64,000 bases of DNA from Penelope pileata (taxonomy: Eukaryota; Chordata; Aves; Galliformes; Cracidae), in NCBI GenBank assembly GCA_013396635.1, contig WBMW01001275.1, positions 124,001 to 188,000 of the forward strand, in the 5' to 3' direction. Shown one piece after another: positions 23,877 through 35,380 of this stretch. Numbering within the stretch: the first letter of the stretch is position 1; each line of letters opens with the position of its first letter. Both the position numbers and the translations under genes were made by a program. The notes below the pieces were generated by a model, which was not told the origin of the DNA, did not search any database, and worked only from the letters and a program-made list of their open reading frames with translations.

Positions 23877-26800
23877 AGCTAAGACTGTGAAACTGTATAA
23901 TCATTAAATATAGACTTTATTTGGCCGGTAATTAACCCTGGAATATTATGTTATGTGTAGCCTAAGAAGTAAAAAAGAACTTGCAAAGTGACTGAAAAAA
24001 TGGAGGCAAAGGCACAGAGTATAAAAATATAGGTGAATAACAATAAAGACACTGTTGACCAGTTTGTATTATTGCTTTAAAACCGCTGCCTCTGCTGTCT
24101 TATCCAACACAAGCTGATAGAGCAAGCTGCCGAAGTTTGCTGTAGAGCCATTATCATCTGTTCAGTTCATTTCCATTGCCAATTATCCCTAATTATTGGA
24201 AATTTTTTTCGATGTATAATGGCAGCTGAAATGTTAGTATGCTCATTAAATTGAAGCCCTAGCTCAAGAAATAGATTTTGATAAGCTGCATTATGTTATA
24301 GACCTGCATTTTCAAGCACTCAATCCTCCATTAACTTCAAGTCCATCTTTGCACAACATTTTCCAAAAATATATTTTGTATTTATTTATTTTTACCAGAG
24401 AAAGGAACTGAAGGCCAGATTTCCTTGTTGAAAGCTAACATAATTAGTATAAAATGACAGACGTGATCTGAATTGCTAGCAGCCAAGGAATATATATAGA
24501 CAAACATCGTTTATAGAGGGCTATGTGATGTCATTTGAACAAAGGCAATAGGAGGTTGCAATTTACTTGGAAATTCTGGAAAGGCAGAAGGAGATTTCCC
24601 ACAAATCTTCCTGTTTATAGGAGAGTACAATCTTTCATAGTGGAAGAGATAAATATCACCACTAAGGTATGTCTGGCTTAGAGTTGGTCCATTTTGGACA
24701 TAGGGAAGCCAAAAAATAAATAAAGTAAAATAAAAATATGGCAAGGAGTCAAGGAAAAAAGAAAAAAAAAAGAATGTGCTTATTGATGTGGATCACCCTA
24801 CTCATTCCACATTTCATGCTTGTGAAGAATAGACGTGCTGTAGTCCACTTATCTTGCTGTCCTTCCCGAAAGTCAATCTCATCCTGCCCTCCACATAAGA
24901 AAAATGTTGTGTACTGTTTGCCCTAGCCTTCCTTTCATGACTTCCCTGTCTTCCGACAACAACCACGATCTATATCTCTTCTGATGACAAATTAGATAAA
25001 ATCTAATTAATATGAAAGCAAATAACTGACAAGAGGTGCAAGTAACAGCACATATCATTGTGTTTGAACATGTAGCTCTTTCCTTTTTCATTCCCCATCA
25101 ATCTCATTTGATATAAGGAGGAACAAAGAAGCACTTTTGTGTGTGCATGTAACTTGTTTTATACCACCTCTCTGCCCTTGCTGCAAAAACACACATAAAA
25201 ACAAACACAAATATTGAAATGACAATTCTAATTTCTTTTAGACGTTCTGACTGTATTGCTAGCTCCGCTCTTCCTTTTTCGGCAAAATTCATGACAGACA
25301 TAGGTTTAAAGTGCAGCCTGATGTTTAAGATTGACTTTTAATGTAGCTTTCCTGTTTCAGGCATGTCTGTCACATTGCCTAGCAGGATTATAAAAGAGCA
25401 AGAAGTACAAATCTCAAAATTGGACAGGGAGAATAGCTGCCTATATAATTTATTGTGTTTAATCTGTATTGAAAGCTGCATTGGTAAAATTGAGTTAATA
25501 CTTGTTTATTTCATTGTACCTTTATGTAGTTTATGTATGTAAATGCCTTGAGAAAATGCCTTGAGATTTTATACGTACAAATAAACTCTCTCAAAGTGAG
25601 GCTGTTTGTTTGTTTGTTTGGTGAGATATCAGCAAAAAAGCTCTCATCACATTGTTATTTTCACAGAGTACTATCTGTGGTAGAGAAAATACAGCTATTG
25701 CTCTAGCTCCAGTATCTCAGGGAAACCACCCTTCTGAATCAAGAGCATGAGATATTGGGAAAAGACTGCGTTACTAAGTCAAAGAGCCTTAATGACGACT
25801 GTGAGTATCTCTTTTATAACCCTTTAGTCATCATTTCTACTCCATTCTAGTAGAGAAAACTTTCAGAAGTTCCTTACTGGCTACCCATTACCACACTCAT
25901 ACTTGCCATCAATTGAGCATGGCCCTGCTGCTTCTAAGGACTCTCTCTCTAGGGCTTTCCTAGGCACAAGGCTTCTATTCCAGATAAAATAAAATTCTTC
26001 TTCTTTTTTTTCATGAATAAATATTATATATACATGCTTTGATTTAAAATCTATGCTTGTGAACTCCCTCACAGTTTTGCTGCAGACAACACTGTCATTC
26101 TAATAAAAGTTATTCTCAGAGTGTTTTCCGCCTGATCTGAAACACAAAGTACTAGTGGACTTGTGAGGTACATGGTGATGTGCTCACAAGAATGCTAGCT
26201 CAGTTTTGAAGAGCCATGGGATTTGGAAGAGGTTCAGAGAACCATTTGAACTTCTGGAGCTTCATCCAGAACAGACTAAACTGCCTGGTCACTTACCTGT
26301 GCACAGCACTAATCGTCACTTACAGTAGAATCTCTGGAATCAAAAGCAAGTTGACAACATTGTCAATAATATGCAAGGCAGAGTGCAATTCTGTTTGCTC
26401 TTTAACAGTTATATTGGCTGTGCTGAACTGACAGTAGTAACAACTTGTTTTTGTCAGTAAACTAAGCAGATATGATTAGGACAACACATGGGGTAAATTT
26501 TTGTAGAGATTCACAGGGTTTTAGCCATGCTTTTGTCGTTAAAGTCAATAGAAACTAGGCAGCTGAAACCCCAGGTAACTCTTCAACAATTTATACCACA
26601 CGGAGAAAATAAGTGAAGTAATAAAATGAAATTTTTTCCTTTGAAACTTAGTACTCATGAAAGTTGCTAGACTGACAGATTTGCAAAACAGAAGTTCTTT
26701 GCCATATTTATCCACACAACAGGTACAGCATAAGTAACAGCAATATGGATTTATTTCTCCTGCTGTACAAATGTGTTGCATATTTTTCAATGGTACTCTT

Positions 26801-28162
26801 TATTGTCATCATGATCTGGGACATTATTTGTAACGTGTATGAGTTCAGTCTTCTTTCCCACTCATTAGCAGTACTCATTCCTATACCTTGGTCCCCTGGT
26901 AATGAGGAGGGTTTCTTTCTGCTTTTACATGTGCGCCTGTTATACAACCCTTATGCAAACTATTGATCTGTTATCACATGAATGGTCTCACTGAAGTCAG
27001 CTGCAAACATCAGTTGTTTATTTTCGTGGTCTGAATATGCTTCCATCTTAGGAGGTGACATTTTTTGCTCTGAATAACCTAGCATGCGAAGCTCTAAATA
27101 AATTATTATTATAGCTGCTATTGATAAGCGAGAATCAACTACAGGCTATGCCTTTTTCTATCCTTCACCAGTTGCTTTGTTCCTTTCACCATTAAGTGCC
27201 TAGTCTATCAAAAGAAAGGGATTAAAGTTGCTAAACTTGGCAATAGAAAAAAAAGGAAGGAAAAAAATGTATTTTGAACATTGATTTTCCTTTATCTTTT
27301 TAGTACTGTTCACCAAAACTATGTCTGCTTGCCTGTCTGCAATTCATGTAAGTGGAAGTGCTCCTCCAAGTACAAAGGTGAGTTTGAATTTTTCAGTAAG
27401 CTCTGAAAAAGGGAGAAAGCACAACTGATTAGAAAAAAAATATGTCCCAGATCTTTTAATTGGCTGGCTCTCGTGACATTAGAAGGAAGTAGCTTAATAT
27501 ATCGATTAGTCAATTGCAAAAGACCTCCAAAGAGAACAGCTTTCCTTACCGTCTAGTTAGAGTAGGTAATGGTCTATAGATGCACAGGATGAAAGGCTGA
27601 AGAGATGCCACTACTCCTACAACAACGCATAACTTTATGACATAGGTAGACTTAACTGTGTTTAAACAGCCAGAAAAAGACTCAAGACTGTAGTTGAGCC
27701 AGCCATTCAGAGTTTGCCATTCATAGTTTGCTCCTTTTTAACAGGGTGACTATGAAGTAACTGCAAGAGGATTAAGTATATTTCTCTGCTCTGATTTGTT
27801 ATATGGATCTCAGCAGGTTTAAAAGTAGGAATTTATATGCTGTGATGTTACACAGAACAAACTAAAAAGTTTTTTTAAAGTGAGCATTCCCAGCCAGTAA
27901 CAACTCAAAGACTTCTGTAAATGGGGGATGATAGCAAATGGTAACAACACTCGGAAACTACTGAAATTTATAAGATTTTTTTTGTATAGCTTAGTTCTGA
28001 GCTATTACCAATAAAACCTTCAACAATTTTTTTTCTGTAAAAAAGTTCAAAATTTTGGTACAAATTTTGTACATAAATTTACACATAAATGTGAATCTTT
28101 CAGCTTTAAAAAACTTTTTTTTTGTCCTCTAATAAAACAAGTTTTAATAAAAATCACAAAAG
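23877..28162. other. AT-rich low-copy DNA, possible conserved non-coding block
   Basis: No gene or named repeat is seen. About 24070-24360 reads like non-repetitive regulatory DNA with TAATTA-type homeodomain core sites, but this is an impression and not a demonstrated conservation. A TTTG repeat lies at about 25605-25620. Confidence 0.45.
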
Positions 28163-28505
28163 CACAGAATCATAGCATGGCTTGGGTTGGAAGGGACCTC
28201 AAAGCCCATCCAGTTCTAACTCCCCTGCCATGGGCAGGGATGTCACCCACTAGATTAGGCTGTCCAGGGCCCCATCCAACCTGGACAGCCTGTTCTAGTG
28301 CTTCACCACCCTGTCAGTAATGAATTTTCTCCTGAAATCTAATCTAAATCTCCCCTCTTTTAGTTTACCACCATTCTCCCTTGTCCTACCACTGTCAGAC
28401 CATGTAAAAAGTCTTTCTCCCTCCTGTTTATAAGCTCCCATTAAGTACTGGAAGACCACAATGAGGTCTCCCTGAAGCCTTCTCTTCTCCAGATTGAACA
28501 AGGCA
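28163..28505 (-). mobile_element. CR1 LINE 3' end, minus strand, 5' ends abutting the next CR1
   Basis: On the minus strand the CR1 3' region runs from a 'ctggagaagagaaggctt' block to the terminal 'gctatgattctgtg' at 28163. A short internal deletion removes the part between 'aggctgtccagg' and 'ttggatggggcc'. The 5' end lies within a few bases of the 5' end of the plus-strand copy at 28508, so the two copies form a large inverted repeat with their 3' ends pointing outward. Confidence 0.88.
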
Positions 28506-28507
28506 TC

Positions 28508-28927
28508 TCTCCAATGAAGACAGGTTGAGAGAGCTGTGATTGTTTATCCTAGAAAAAAGAAGGCTCCAGGGAGACCCTACTGGAGCCATCCAGTACATAA
28601 AAGGGTCTACTGGAAAGATGGGAAGGGGCCCTTTATAGTGGAGTGCAGCAATAAGACAAGGGGTAACAGTTTTAAACTAAAGAAGGATAGATTTAGATTA
28701 GACATTAGGAAGAAATTTGTTACTATTTGAATGGTGAGGCACTGGAACAGCTTGCCCAGAGAAGTTGTGGATTCCCCGTCCCTGAAACTATTCAAGGCCC
28801 AATTGGATGGGTCTTTGGGCAACCTGATCTAATGAAAGGTGTCCGTGACCATGACAGGGGAGTTGGAATCAGATAATCTTTAAGGTTCCTTCCAACTCAA
28901 ATCATTCTGTGATTCTATGATTCTGTA
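28508..28927 (+). mobile_element. CR1 LINE 3' end, plus strand, forming an inverted pair
   Basis: The plus-strand copy runs from 'aatgaagacaggttgagaga' through 'cactggaacagcttgcccag' and 'gggcaacctgatctaatg' to the terminal 'gattctatgattct'. Only the non-coding 3' region remains. With its minus-strand neighbour it makes an inverted repeat with arms of about 340 and 420 bases and almost no spacer. Confidence 0.88.
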
Positions 28928-28988
28928 TGAAACTGCATTTCCGTGATGAATAGTGTGATCCTCACAATAAGAAATGCTTGTTACACTT

Positions 28989-29499
28989 TGTCTTAGTTTC
29001 TAGCTGAAACTTTCTCTCATAGTGTCTGGTACGAAACTATGCTTTAGTTCTAGAAGAAAAACAAAGCTGATGGCACCTGGCAGTGTTGAACAGAGCCAAG
29101 GACATTTCAGTCTCAGCTCGTACTGCTCTGCCAGAGAAGGAGCTGGGAGGGGACAGGAACAGGGCAACTGACAAAAGGGATATTACATACCATATGATAT
29201 CGTGTGATATAAGAAGGGGAGTTAGCTGGGGGGGGTGGACTGCTGCTCAGGGACTGCCTGGGCATCAGTCGGCAGGTGGTGAGCCCTTGCATTGTGCATC
29301 ACTTGTTTTGTATATAATTATTATTACTATTGTTTTATTCTATTTTTCTTTTCTGTCTTAGTAAATAGTTTTATCTCAACTCATGAGTTCTACTTTTTTT
29401 TTTTCCCAATTCTCTCCCTCATCCCAGCTGGGAGGAAGAGGGGGAAGTGTGAGTAAAAGGCTGTGTGGTGTTTTAGGCCTGCTGGCTCAAACCACAACA
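28989..29499 (-). mobile_element. Solo LTR of the same ERVL-like family (copy 3, older)
   Basis: The 511-bp segment starts TGTCTTAGTTTC and ends AAACCACAACA. It is flanked by a perfect 5-bp target duplication, CACTT (28984-28988 and 29500-29504). It aligns with copies 1 and 2 along most of its length, with more substitutions and small deletions, for example loss of the GACCCAAACT part. It therefore appears older or from a related subfamily. As in copies 1 and 2, the minus strand is taken as the sense strand. Confidence 0.85.
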
Positions 29500-29907
29500 C
29501 ACTTTCACAATGTGAAACAAATTGTGAATTCAAAATTCAAAACAAATTTCACAAATCATTTTTTTTAATCAGTTTTATAACTAAAATGATTGGGATTTTA
29601 AAGGTAATGTTTTCCATGGAGATATTTTTCACTAGTGCCTAGAAGCAGAAGTGACGATTCTTCTGGTTAAACCATAAATCTTTTGAAATAGTCTTATAAG
29701 TCCTGTTGAATCTAAACTCTATGGACTTAGTCAAGAAATGATTAATTGCACTGCTCATTAGCATGTAAGCCAGACATGCAAGACCTATCAAATTTATTGC
29801 TGCAAATACTTAAATGTAACTTTGAATGGATTGCAGGACTACTATGGGCTTTTTAAGGTGCAATAAGTCAGTCAGGAGGAAGGTAGGAAAAACTCATATA
29901 AGACCTT

Positions 29908-30341
29908 GTATCTCTCATCTAAGGAGAGGTTGTTCTGCCTCAAAAAGAGAAGGCTTTTGGGGAATCTCATTTATATCTCATATATTTGAAGACACCTGGA
30001 GGTGTCTTCAAATACCTGAAGAGAGGCTGCAAAGAATATAGAGCTGGATTCTTTTCTTTAGGGCTCAGTGATAGGACAAGAGGCAATGGACACAAACTGG
30101 AACATAAAAGGCTCCCTTTGAACATCAGGAAAGACTACACCACTCTGCAGGCAACTGAGCACTGTCAAAGCTTGTCCAGAGATGTCGTGGAGTCTTTCTC
30201 TTGGTAAACATTCAAAAGATACCTGGATGCGGTCCTGGTCAAGAGACTCTTGGTGTCCCTGCTTGAGCAGAGAGCTTGGTGTAGATGACCTCCAGAGTTC
30301 CCTTCTAACCTCACTCTGTACTTATGTGATTCTGTGACTTC
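29908..30341 (+). mobile_element. CR1 LINE 3' region, diverged
   Basis: The order of blocks fits CR1: 'aaggagaggttgttctgcct', 'aaaagagaaggcttttgggg', 'tacctgaagagaggctgcaa', 'ataggacaagaggcaatgga', then 'gacctccagagttcccttct' and the end 'tgtgattctgtgact'. It is 5'-truncated and diverged. A perfect 30-bp palindrome at 29984-30013 interrupts the place where CR1 normally has a simple 'ttcaagtacctgaag'-like block. Confidence 0.82.
29984..30013. repeat. 30-bp perfect inverted repeat inside a CR1
   Basis: ATTTGAAGACACCT is followed after two G bases by its exact reverse complement. Confidence 0.92.
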
Positions 30342-33300
30342 AAAGCAAGCTACGTAGAAGCATTTGCCATTCTTAGAACCAATACTTTCCATTGGTGGAA
30401 GCAGAAGTATCCAGGATAAAGAATGCTAGCTTGTGAAACCTTCATTTGCTGTTTTACAATAATGATTAAATCATGCTGTGATTTTTAAATCATAGGTTAT
30501 CTTTTAGTGTCTGGCTATGATGTATACAAAGGAAACTTTATCTGTTGTTGATTTTAAAGTAACTCTTGACAGTTGATGGAACTCATAACCCATGAGAATA
30601 GATGAGGGGTTGTATACAATTAAGTACAACTGCCAGCTATTTGTATCTGTGTAGATAATGACAGAATAGTCTGCCTTTTGAGAAGTTTTGTCTGCTTCCC
30701 ATTTTTCAAACTTCTCACGTTCCGTATGTTGTATGAATACTGTCCTAATGCAAGGAATACAACTCAAGGACTTCATCCAGCAGTCTTGGTGAAGGTAAGA
30801 TTTGGATCATCAGAAAGAAAGATATGTATGTCATTCAATATACAAAGCTACAACTAAGCCATACTTAATAGTTGTTTCTAAATCACCTACACTTTATCAC
30901 TGAGTTGGTGAGAAACGCAGGAAACTAAATATCCAGCTACTCAAAGTACTGTAGAACTAGTGGAACACCAGAAACACACAGAAGTCTACCTCCAGTCTAA
31001 AAGTGTAATTATTCTAAATACTGCTAAAGACAGCCCTTCACTAACAAAAGGTACTTTTCCAGACTTACCAGTCATAGGCTGACAGTATTTCCTGAAATAC
31101 TTCTGTGCATTACCTTACTTATGCAGTAAGGTAATGCATAGAGATCATGTAGGTGTTAAAGATATTTTGAGAGATTTCATTTCTGTTTCAGATGATTTAG
31201 GCGGAGGTGGTATAGAACAGTGTTCTTGTAACATTAAGTTATAGAAAATAAGTTATTAATAACCCTAATTCAGGTGCAGTTGAAGGGAGAGTCAAGCACT
31301 ACTTAAGAGCTCTTTATGTTACCATGCTGCTGCTAAGGAAGTTATATGGCATGCTAGTCTCTGGAAGAAATGTTTTTTAGGCAGATATTATTACCAGATC
31401 CCAAGCTGGACCACAGTGTCAACCTTTGACTTCCTGAAGAAGTGTTATGGAATGGTGGACACTGCAAGAATACTCAGCTACAGCTTCAAAGGTTATCATC
31501 TCCATTGAGAGGGAATGTGTTGGTATTAATGAAATTCAAGCAAAAGTATGAGAACAGAGATTAAAGTTTGTTCAAATTCAAGTAATCTCCTTCAATACTA
31601 CTTCCTTGCTGTGATACTACAGGGAAATAGTGTTGATACTTTGTTCTCTGTATCATATGTTGAGTATAGACTCCTAGTATGAGCTCAGAATTTGTATGAT
31701 TTCTTCTGTTTTTTGTATGACTTAAAGTGGTGAATTTCAGAATAATTCAACACTTCTTTGAATGCTAAATTCAACAGTGTTTAACAAGGGTATTTCACCA
31801 GTAAAATAAACATGTAGGCTGGTTATTCTACTTGCAATTAGATCAGGGCTAGTTTTGACCAGGTCTTTGCTAAATACCACAATAATTTGAAAGAGTATTA
31901 GAAAATATTCCAGATCACTTCAGTTCTTCCTTTAGTTCAATTCTTCTAATCTTAATTGTACTATACAATACAACACTACTAAATAACCCAGTGACTATCT
32001 TAAGGTTCACACATGCATAATGTATATTGTATTTTTAATTGCTTTAACAAATGCATATGAAATGTATTTAACTGTGTTGTACCACTTGTATTTCTGTCTG
32101 GTATTTGTACTAAATGTAACACAATACTTTTGATCAAAATATGCATTTATTTGTATTTCTTTGGAAGAAGTATCATGTATAAAGAGACATGCAGAATACA
32201 TGGAAATTCTCTAAGTCGTACAGAGTCACGTAATATGTGGTGGCCTCTCACTAGCATAGATGAGCATGGTCCAGACTCGCACTAGCAAGGCAACAGAAAT
32301 ATATATTGTCCCATGGTGACTTTGAGCTAAAACAGCTATTCTAGGAAGCTCTGTATTCAAGTCCTTCCAAACTATCAGATTTTCCCCTCTCCAAACAACC
32401 AGCGTACTATTCATATTGTTATTTGTACAGAATAATCTGAGTTCACCTGCTTGTGTCCTTCTACACCTAGCCCCTCTGCATTCTCCCTCCAGACACAATG
32501 ATCTTGGAAAAGGTATGATGTTAAGCAAAAAACAGAAATGAGCCTGCTATGCCTTGTTCCCATTCCTTAGAGATGGAAGGGGAAAACAAGAGTGCACTAA
32601 ACAAAGGCATAGAGCTCCTTTACAGGAAGGAAGACGTGAAGTAAGCTTAATTTCACATTAATATTGAAGTAGCAGAGCAGAAGAAACTTTAAAAATAAAT
32701 CCACTTTCATAGTCAACCTGGAAAAAAAAATCTCTAAAAACCTACTACTCACTTGCAAAACTGGGGAGGTGAAAATTGATTCTATTGCACTCAAGATCAC
32801 AAGGGTGGAAGATGAACGGTACAGAATGGAGAGGAAAAACATAAATCAACAATTGATCCTCTTCAAGTGACAGCAGGAGAAATGGAAAATGCTTGCGAGG
32901 TAAATGGAGCATTGATTAAGATGGTTTCTATTTTGTACAGGAAAGTGTAGCCTCAAAAAATCAAAATCAAAGGAAAGGATTTGAGTCTATAACTGCCTCC
33001 TTGTGCTCAGAAGACATAAAAGGCATGCAATTATATTTGCTCAGTTTTTCTAAGAATTTGGAGAGAAGAGTCTGATTACAGTTCTGCATGATTTGAAACA
33101 AAAGAAAAACAGAATTTCAAACATCAATTCCAGAAGGCCTGACAGAAGTAACATTAAGTAATGACTCAAATTCCTACTGAAATTAACACTGAAACTTTTG
33201 AAAAATTTCATTCATTCAAATGGCAGCCAATGTTGGAAAAGATATTCATTTACTGGGAATAATGGAGTTTGTTCACTGAATAAAGGACATACACTGTGAT

Positions 33301-33441
33301 TGTTCTTTAACATTAATCTAATACAAGTAAGACTGTAAGTTTCTTCAGACTACTACAGACATCAAAGGATATAGGAGGTAGTAAAGAATATTTAAAATAA
33401 ACACTGTTTAAAAAGGTAAGATAAGTATTTAATGGTCATTG
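30342..33441. other. AT-rich low-copy DNA with one strong hairpin
   Basis: No gene or named repeat is recognised. A 14-bp perfect stem with a 5-base loop lies at 31106-31138. Open frames are short and of chance composition. Confidence 0.5.
31106..31138. repeat. Perfect 14-bp hairpin
   Basis: TGCATTACCTTACT is followed by the loop TATGC and then the exact reverse complement AGTAAGGTAATGCA. One more A-T pair (31104 with 31140) is possible beyond a G-T wobble. Confidence 0.92.
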
Positions 33442-33605
33442 TATGAAGGCTGCTCTGAAAGTAATGCCTCCTGTTTTATTATGTTGGCCCACGATGGCAG
33501 AGGTGGATGTTGGTGGTATGGCAGTAGAGGTGGAACCTTCCTGCCAGTATCGCATTCCATTTTGTTGTTGTAGGACAGATTCCAGCAGGGGGACAGCCTA
33601 ACAAA

Positions 33606-33653
33606 ATGGCATCTGACATGGAAGTGTATATGAAGCAAAGGAGTAGAATTGAA
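33606..33653 (+). pseudogene. Mariner transposase N-terminal remnant
   Basis: The frame opens at 33606 and encodes MASDMEVYMKQRSRIEF, the same start as in the copy at 51355. It is then lost in the CT/T-rich tract. Only the extreme N-terminus of the helix-turn-helix region is left. Confidence 0.7.
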
Positions 33654-33654
33654 T

Positions 33655-33711
33655 TTCTCTCTCCCTCTCTCTCTCTTTTTTTTTTTCTTTTTTTTTCTTT
33701 TTTCTTTTTTT
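33655..33711. repeat. Pyrimidine tract (CT)n/(T)n inside a mariner copy
   Basis: An almost pure CT then T tract replaces the corresponding transposase sequence of the copy at 51.4 kb. It probably grew by slippage inside the element. Confidence 0.85.
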
Positions 33712-34047
33712 TAAATAAGGCACCCACTGACATTCATTGATGCTTGCTGAACATTTATGGAGAGCAAACAATGGATGTGAGCCCAGTGGCAGTGGTGGGT
33801 GTTGCGTTTCAGTAGTGGTGACAGCAATACAAAACACAAGCCATGTTCCAGATGACCATGCAAATTTTTATTTTTAGCTCTTGTTTATTGCTGGTGAAAA
33901 TGCATTGCTAATTGTGGTGATTACATTCAAAATGAGTGTTTTGTAGCTGAAAACTTGCTCTATCAAGTGGTGTTATTGTGCTCTTTGTAGCTGTTGTAGT
34001 TTCCATGGAAATAAATAGGAGGCATTATTTTCAGAGCAATCTATGTA

Positions 34048-34960
34048 TATACCCCATATCCACACAAACCAATTTGTCTTAGCAAAGCCAATATTTTTTA
34101 AAAAAGTGAAATATAAAATGTTATTACACTGTAAAGCTTTCAAAGACATAAAAGAACAGCGTAGTATTTAATTGAATTTATTGTACAGTAATGGCAGAGA
34201 TACTTTTCAAATGATTATTTTGAAAAAATATGAAATGACTGAGTTTTGTTGTGGATGTTTCAATAGATGGTGTGCACTGCAGCTCTTTCTAGCAGATCTT
34301 ATGAAAGAATGTGATGAAATGTCATGTTTTTGGCATTCGGTTTTCATTAGAGAACTATTTCTCACCTGATGCTATTTGTCTTTTCTGACAATTTTGGTGA
34401 TTTGATGGCAACATTGACTGCAGTTTTTATTTTATTTCTTTCACTAACTTGAATTATTTTCCTTTTTAGTCTAATATTTCAAGTTGAATTATATTTTAAC
34501 CTCTTCTCCATTTCAACTGATATTACAAGCTTTGGCTGTTCTACAGTCAAAGCTGTATTGAGATGAAATGTAAGCATGGTGTTATCTTCAACCTAAAACT
34601 CCCTAGAACAAACCACTGCAGTGTATAACAGAAGTATGAGCAGCAGCCAAACACCCCACGGTTTCTTGCTCATGCCTGCTTTCCCTGCAGGTAGCAGGAG
34701 AAAACAGGAAGAACAGGAAAGAGAAAACTCAAAGATCATAATAAAGACAGGGAGACCACTCACCAATTACTGTCACAGACAAAGCATATTCAATTTGCAG
34801 AATTTCAATTAGTTTACTGCCAATTGACATAAACTTCTAGGAATGTATTTGGATGCTAGGAAACAAAAAGATTAAACATGTGGCAAAGTACCTTCTCTTC
34901 CCCTTTCCCGGACATAGCTTCACTTCACACACCTTTTGTCCTCCAGCATTATTGCTGCAG
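34048..34960. other. AT-rich DNA, nothing recognised
   Basis: No exon or named repeat is seen between the mariner copy and the LTR fragment. Confidence 0.5.
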
Positions 34961-35380
34961 GTTATACTCAGTCCCCTCAGTTAGGTAATAATAAGAGCAT
35001 GGTGGTTTCTCCTTATCACTCTTTTCCTGTGCTCTGACAAAGAGTCCTCTGTGGGCTACAGTACTTTCAGGGATGCAACTGCTCAGCCATGGAGCCCTTC
35101 CTCCTCCTCTGACCTTGTTCCCTCTATTGTTTCTCACTGTCTTGTTCCCTCCTTCTCCTCTCTGGTCTTTTTCTTAAATATATTATCACAGAAGTGATAC
35201 TGACTTTGCTGATCGGCTCAGCTGTGTCCCGTGGGGGGTCTGCTGCAGAGCACACTGGAATTGGCTGTGCTTGGAAAGGAGCAGCCTATGACATCCTCTC
35301 ACAAAAACAACCCCTGCAGCCTCAGCCTCAGTCCCTCCCCCATCTCTCTGCTACTAAAACCTTGCAATTTACTCAGTACA
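34961..35380 (+). mobile_element. Fragment of an avian ERV LTR
   Basis: The blocks TTCTTAAATATATTATCACAG, CTGATCGGCTCAGC, CTGGAATTGGCTGTG and CTACTAAAACCTTGC, ending near CTCAGTACA, match in order the 3' half of avian ERVL-type LTRs as I recall them. The left boundary is unclear and no target duplication can be defined. Higher G+C than the neighbours and a lack of coding signals support an LTR origin. The short open frames inside it are not genes. Confidence 0.5.

Larger units (their letters stand above)
33444..34045 (+). mobile_element. Mariner deletion derivative (Galluhop/Mariner1-like)
   Basis: The 602-bp element has terminal inverted repeats containing GCTCTGAAAGTAATGCCTCC on the left and GGAGGCATTATTTTCAGAGC on the right. 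TA dinucleotides flank it (33442-33443 and 34046-34047). It holds a transposase start at 33606 whose first 16 codons are readable before a long pyrimidine tract (33655-33711) breaks the frame. The central and C-terminal transposase parts, with the catalytic D residues, are deleted. It cannot move by itself. The two ends agree with the other mariner copies in the window. Confidence 0.85.
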
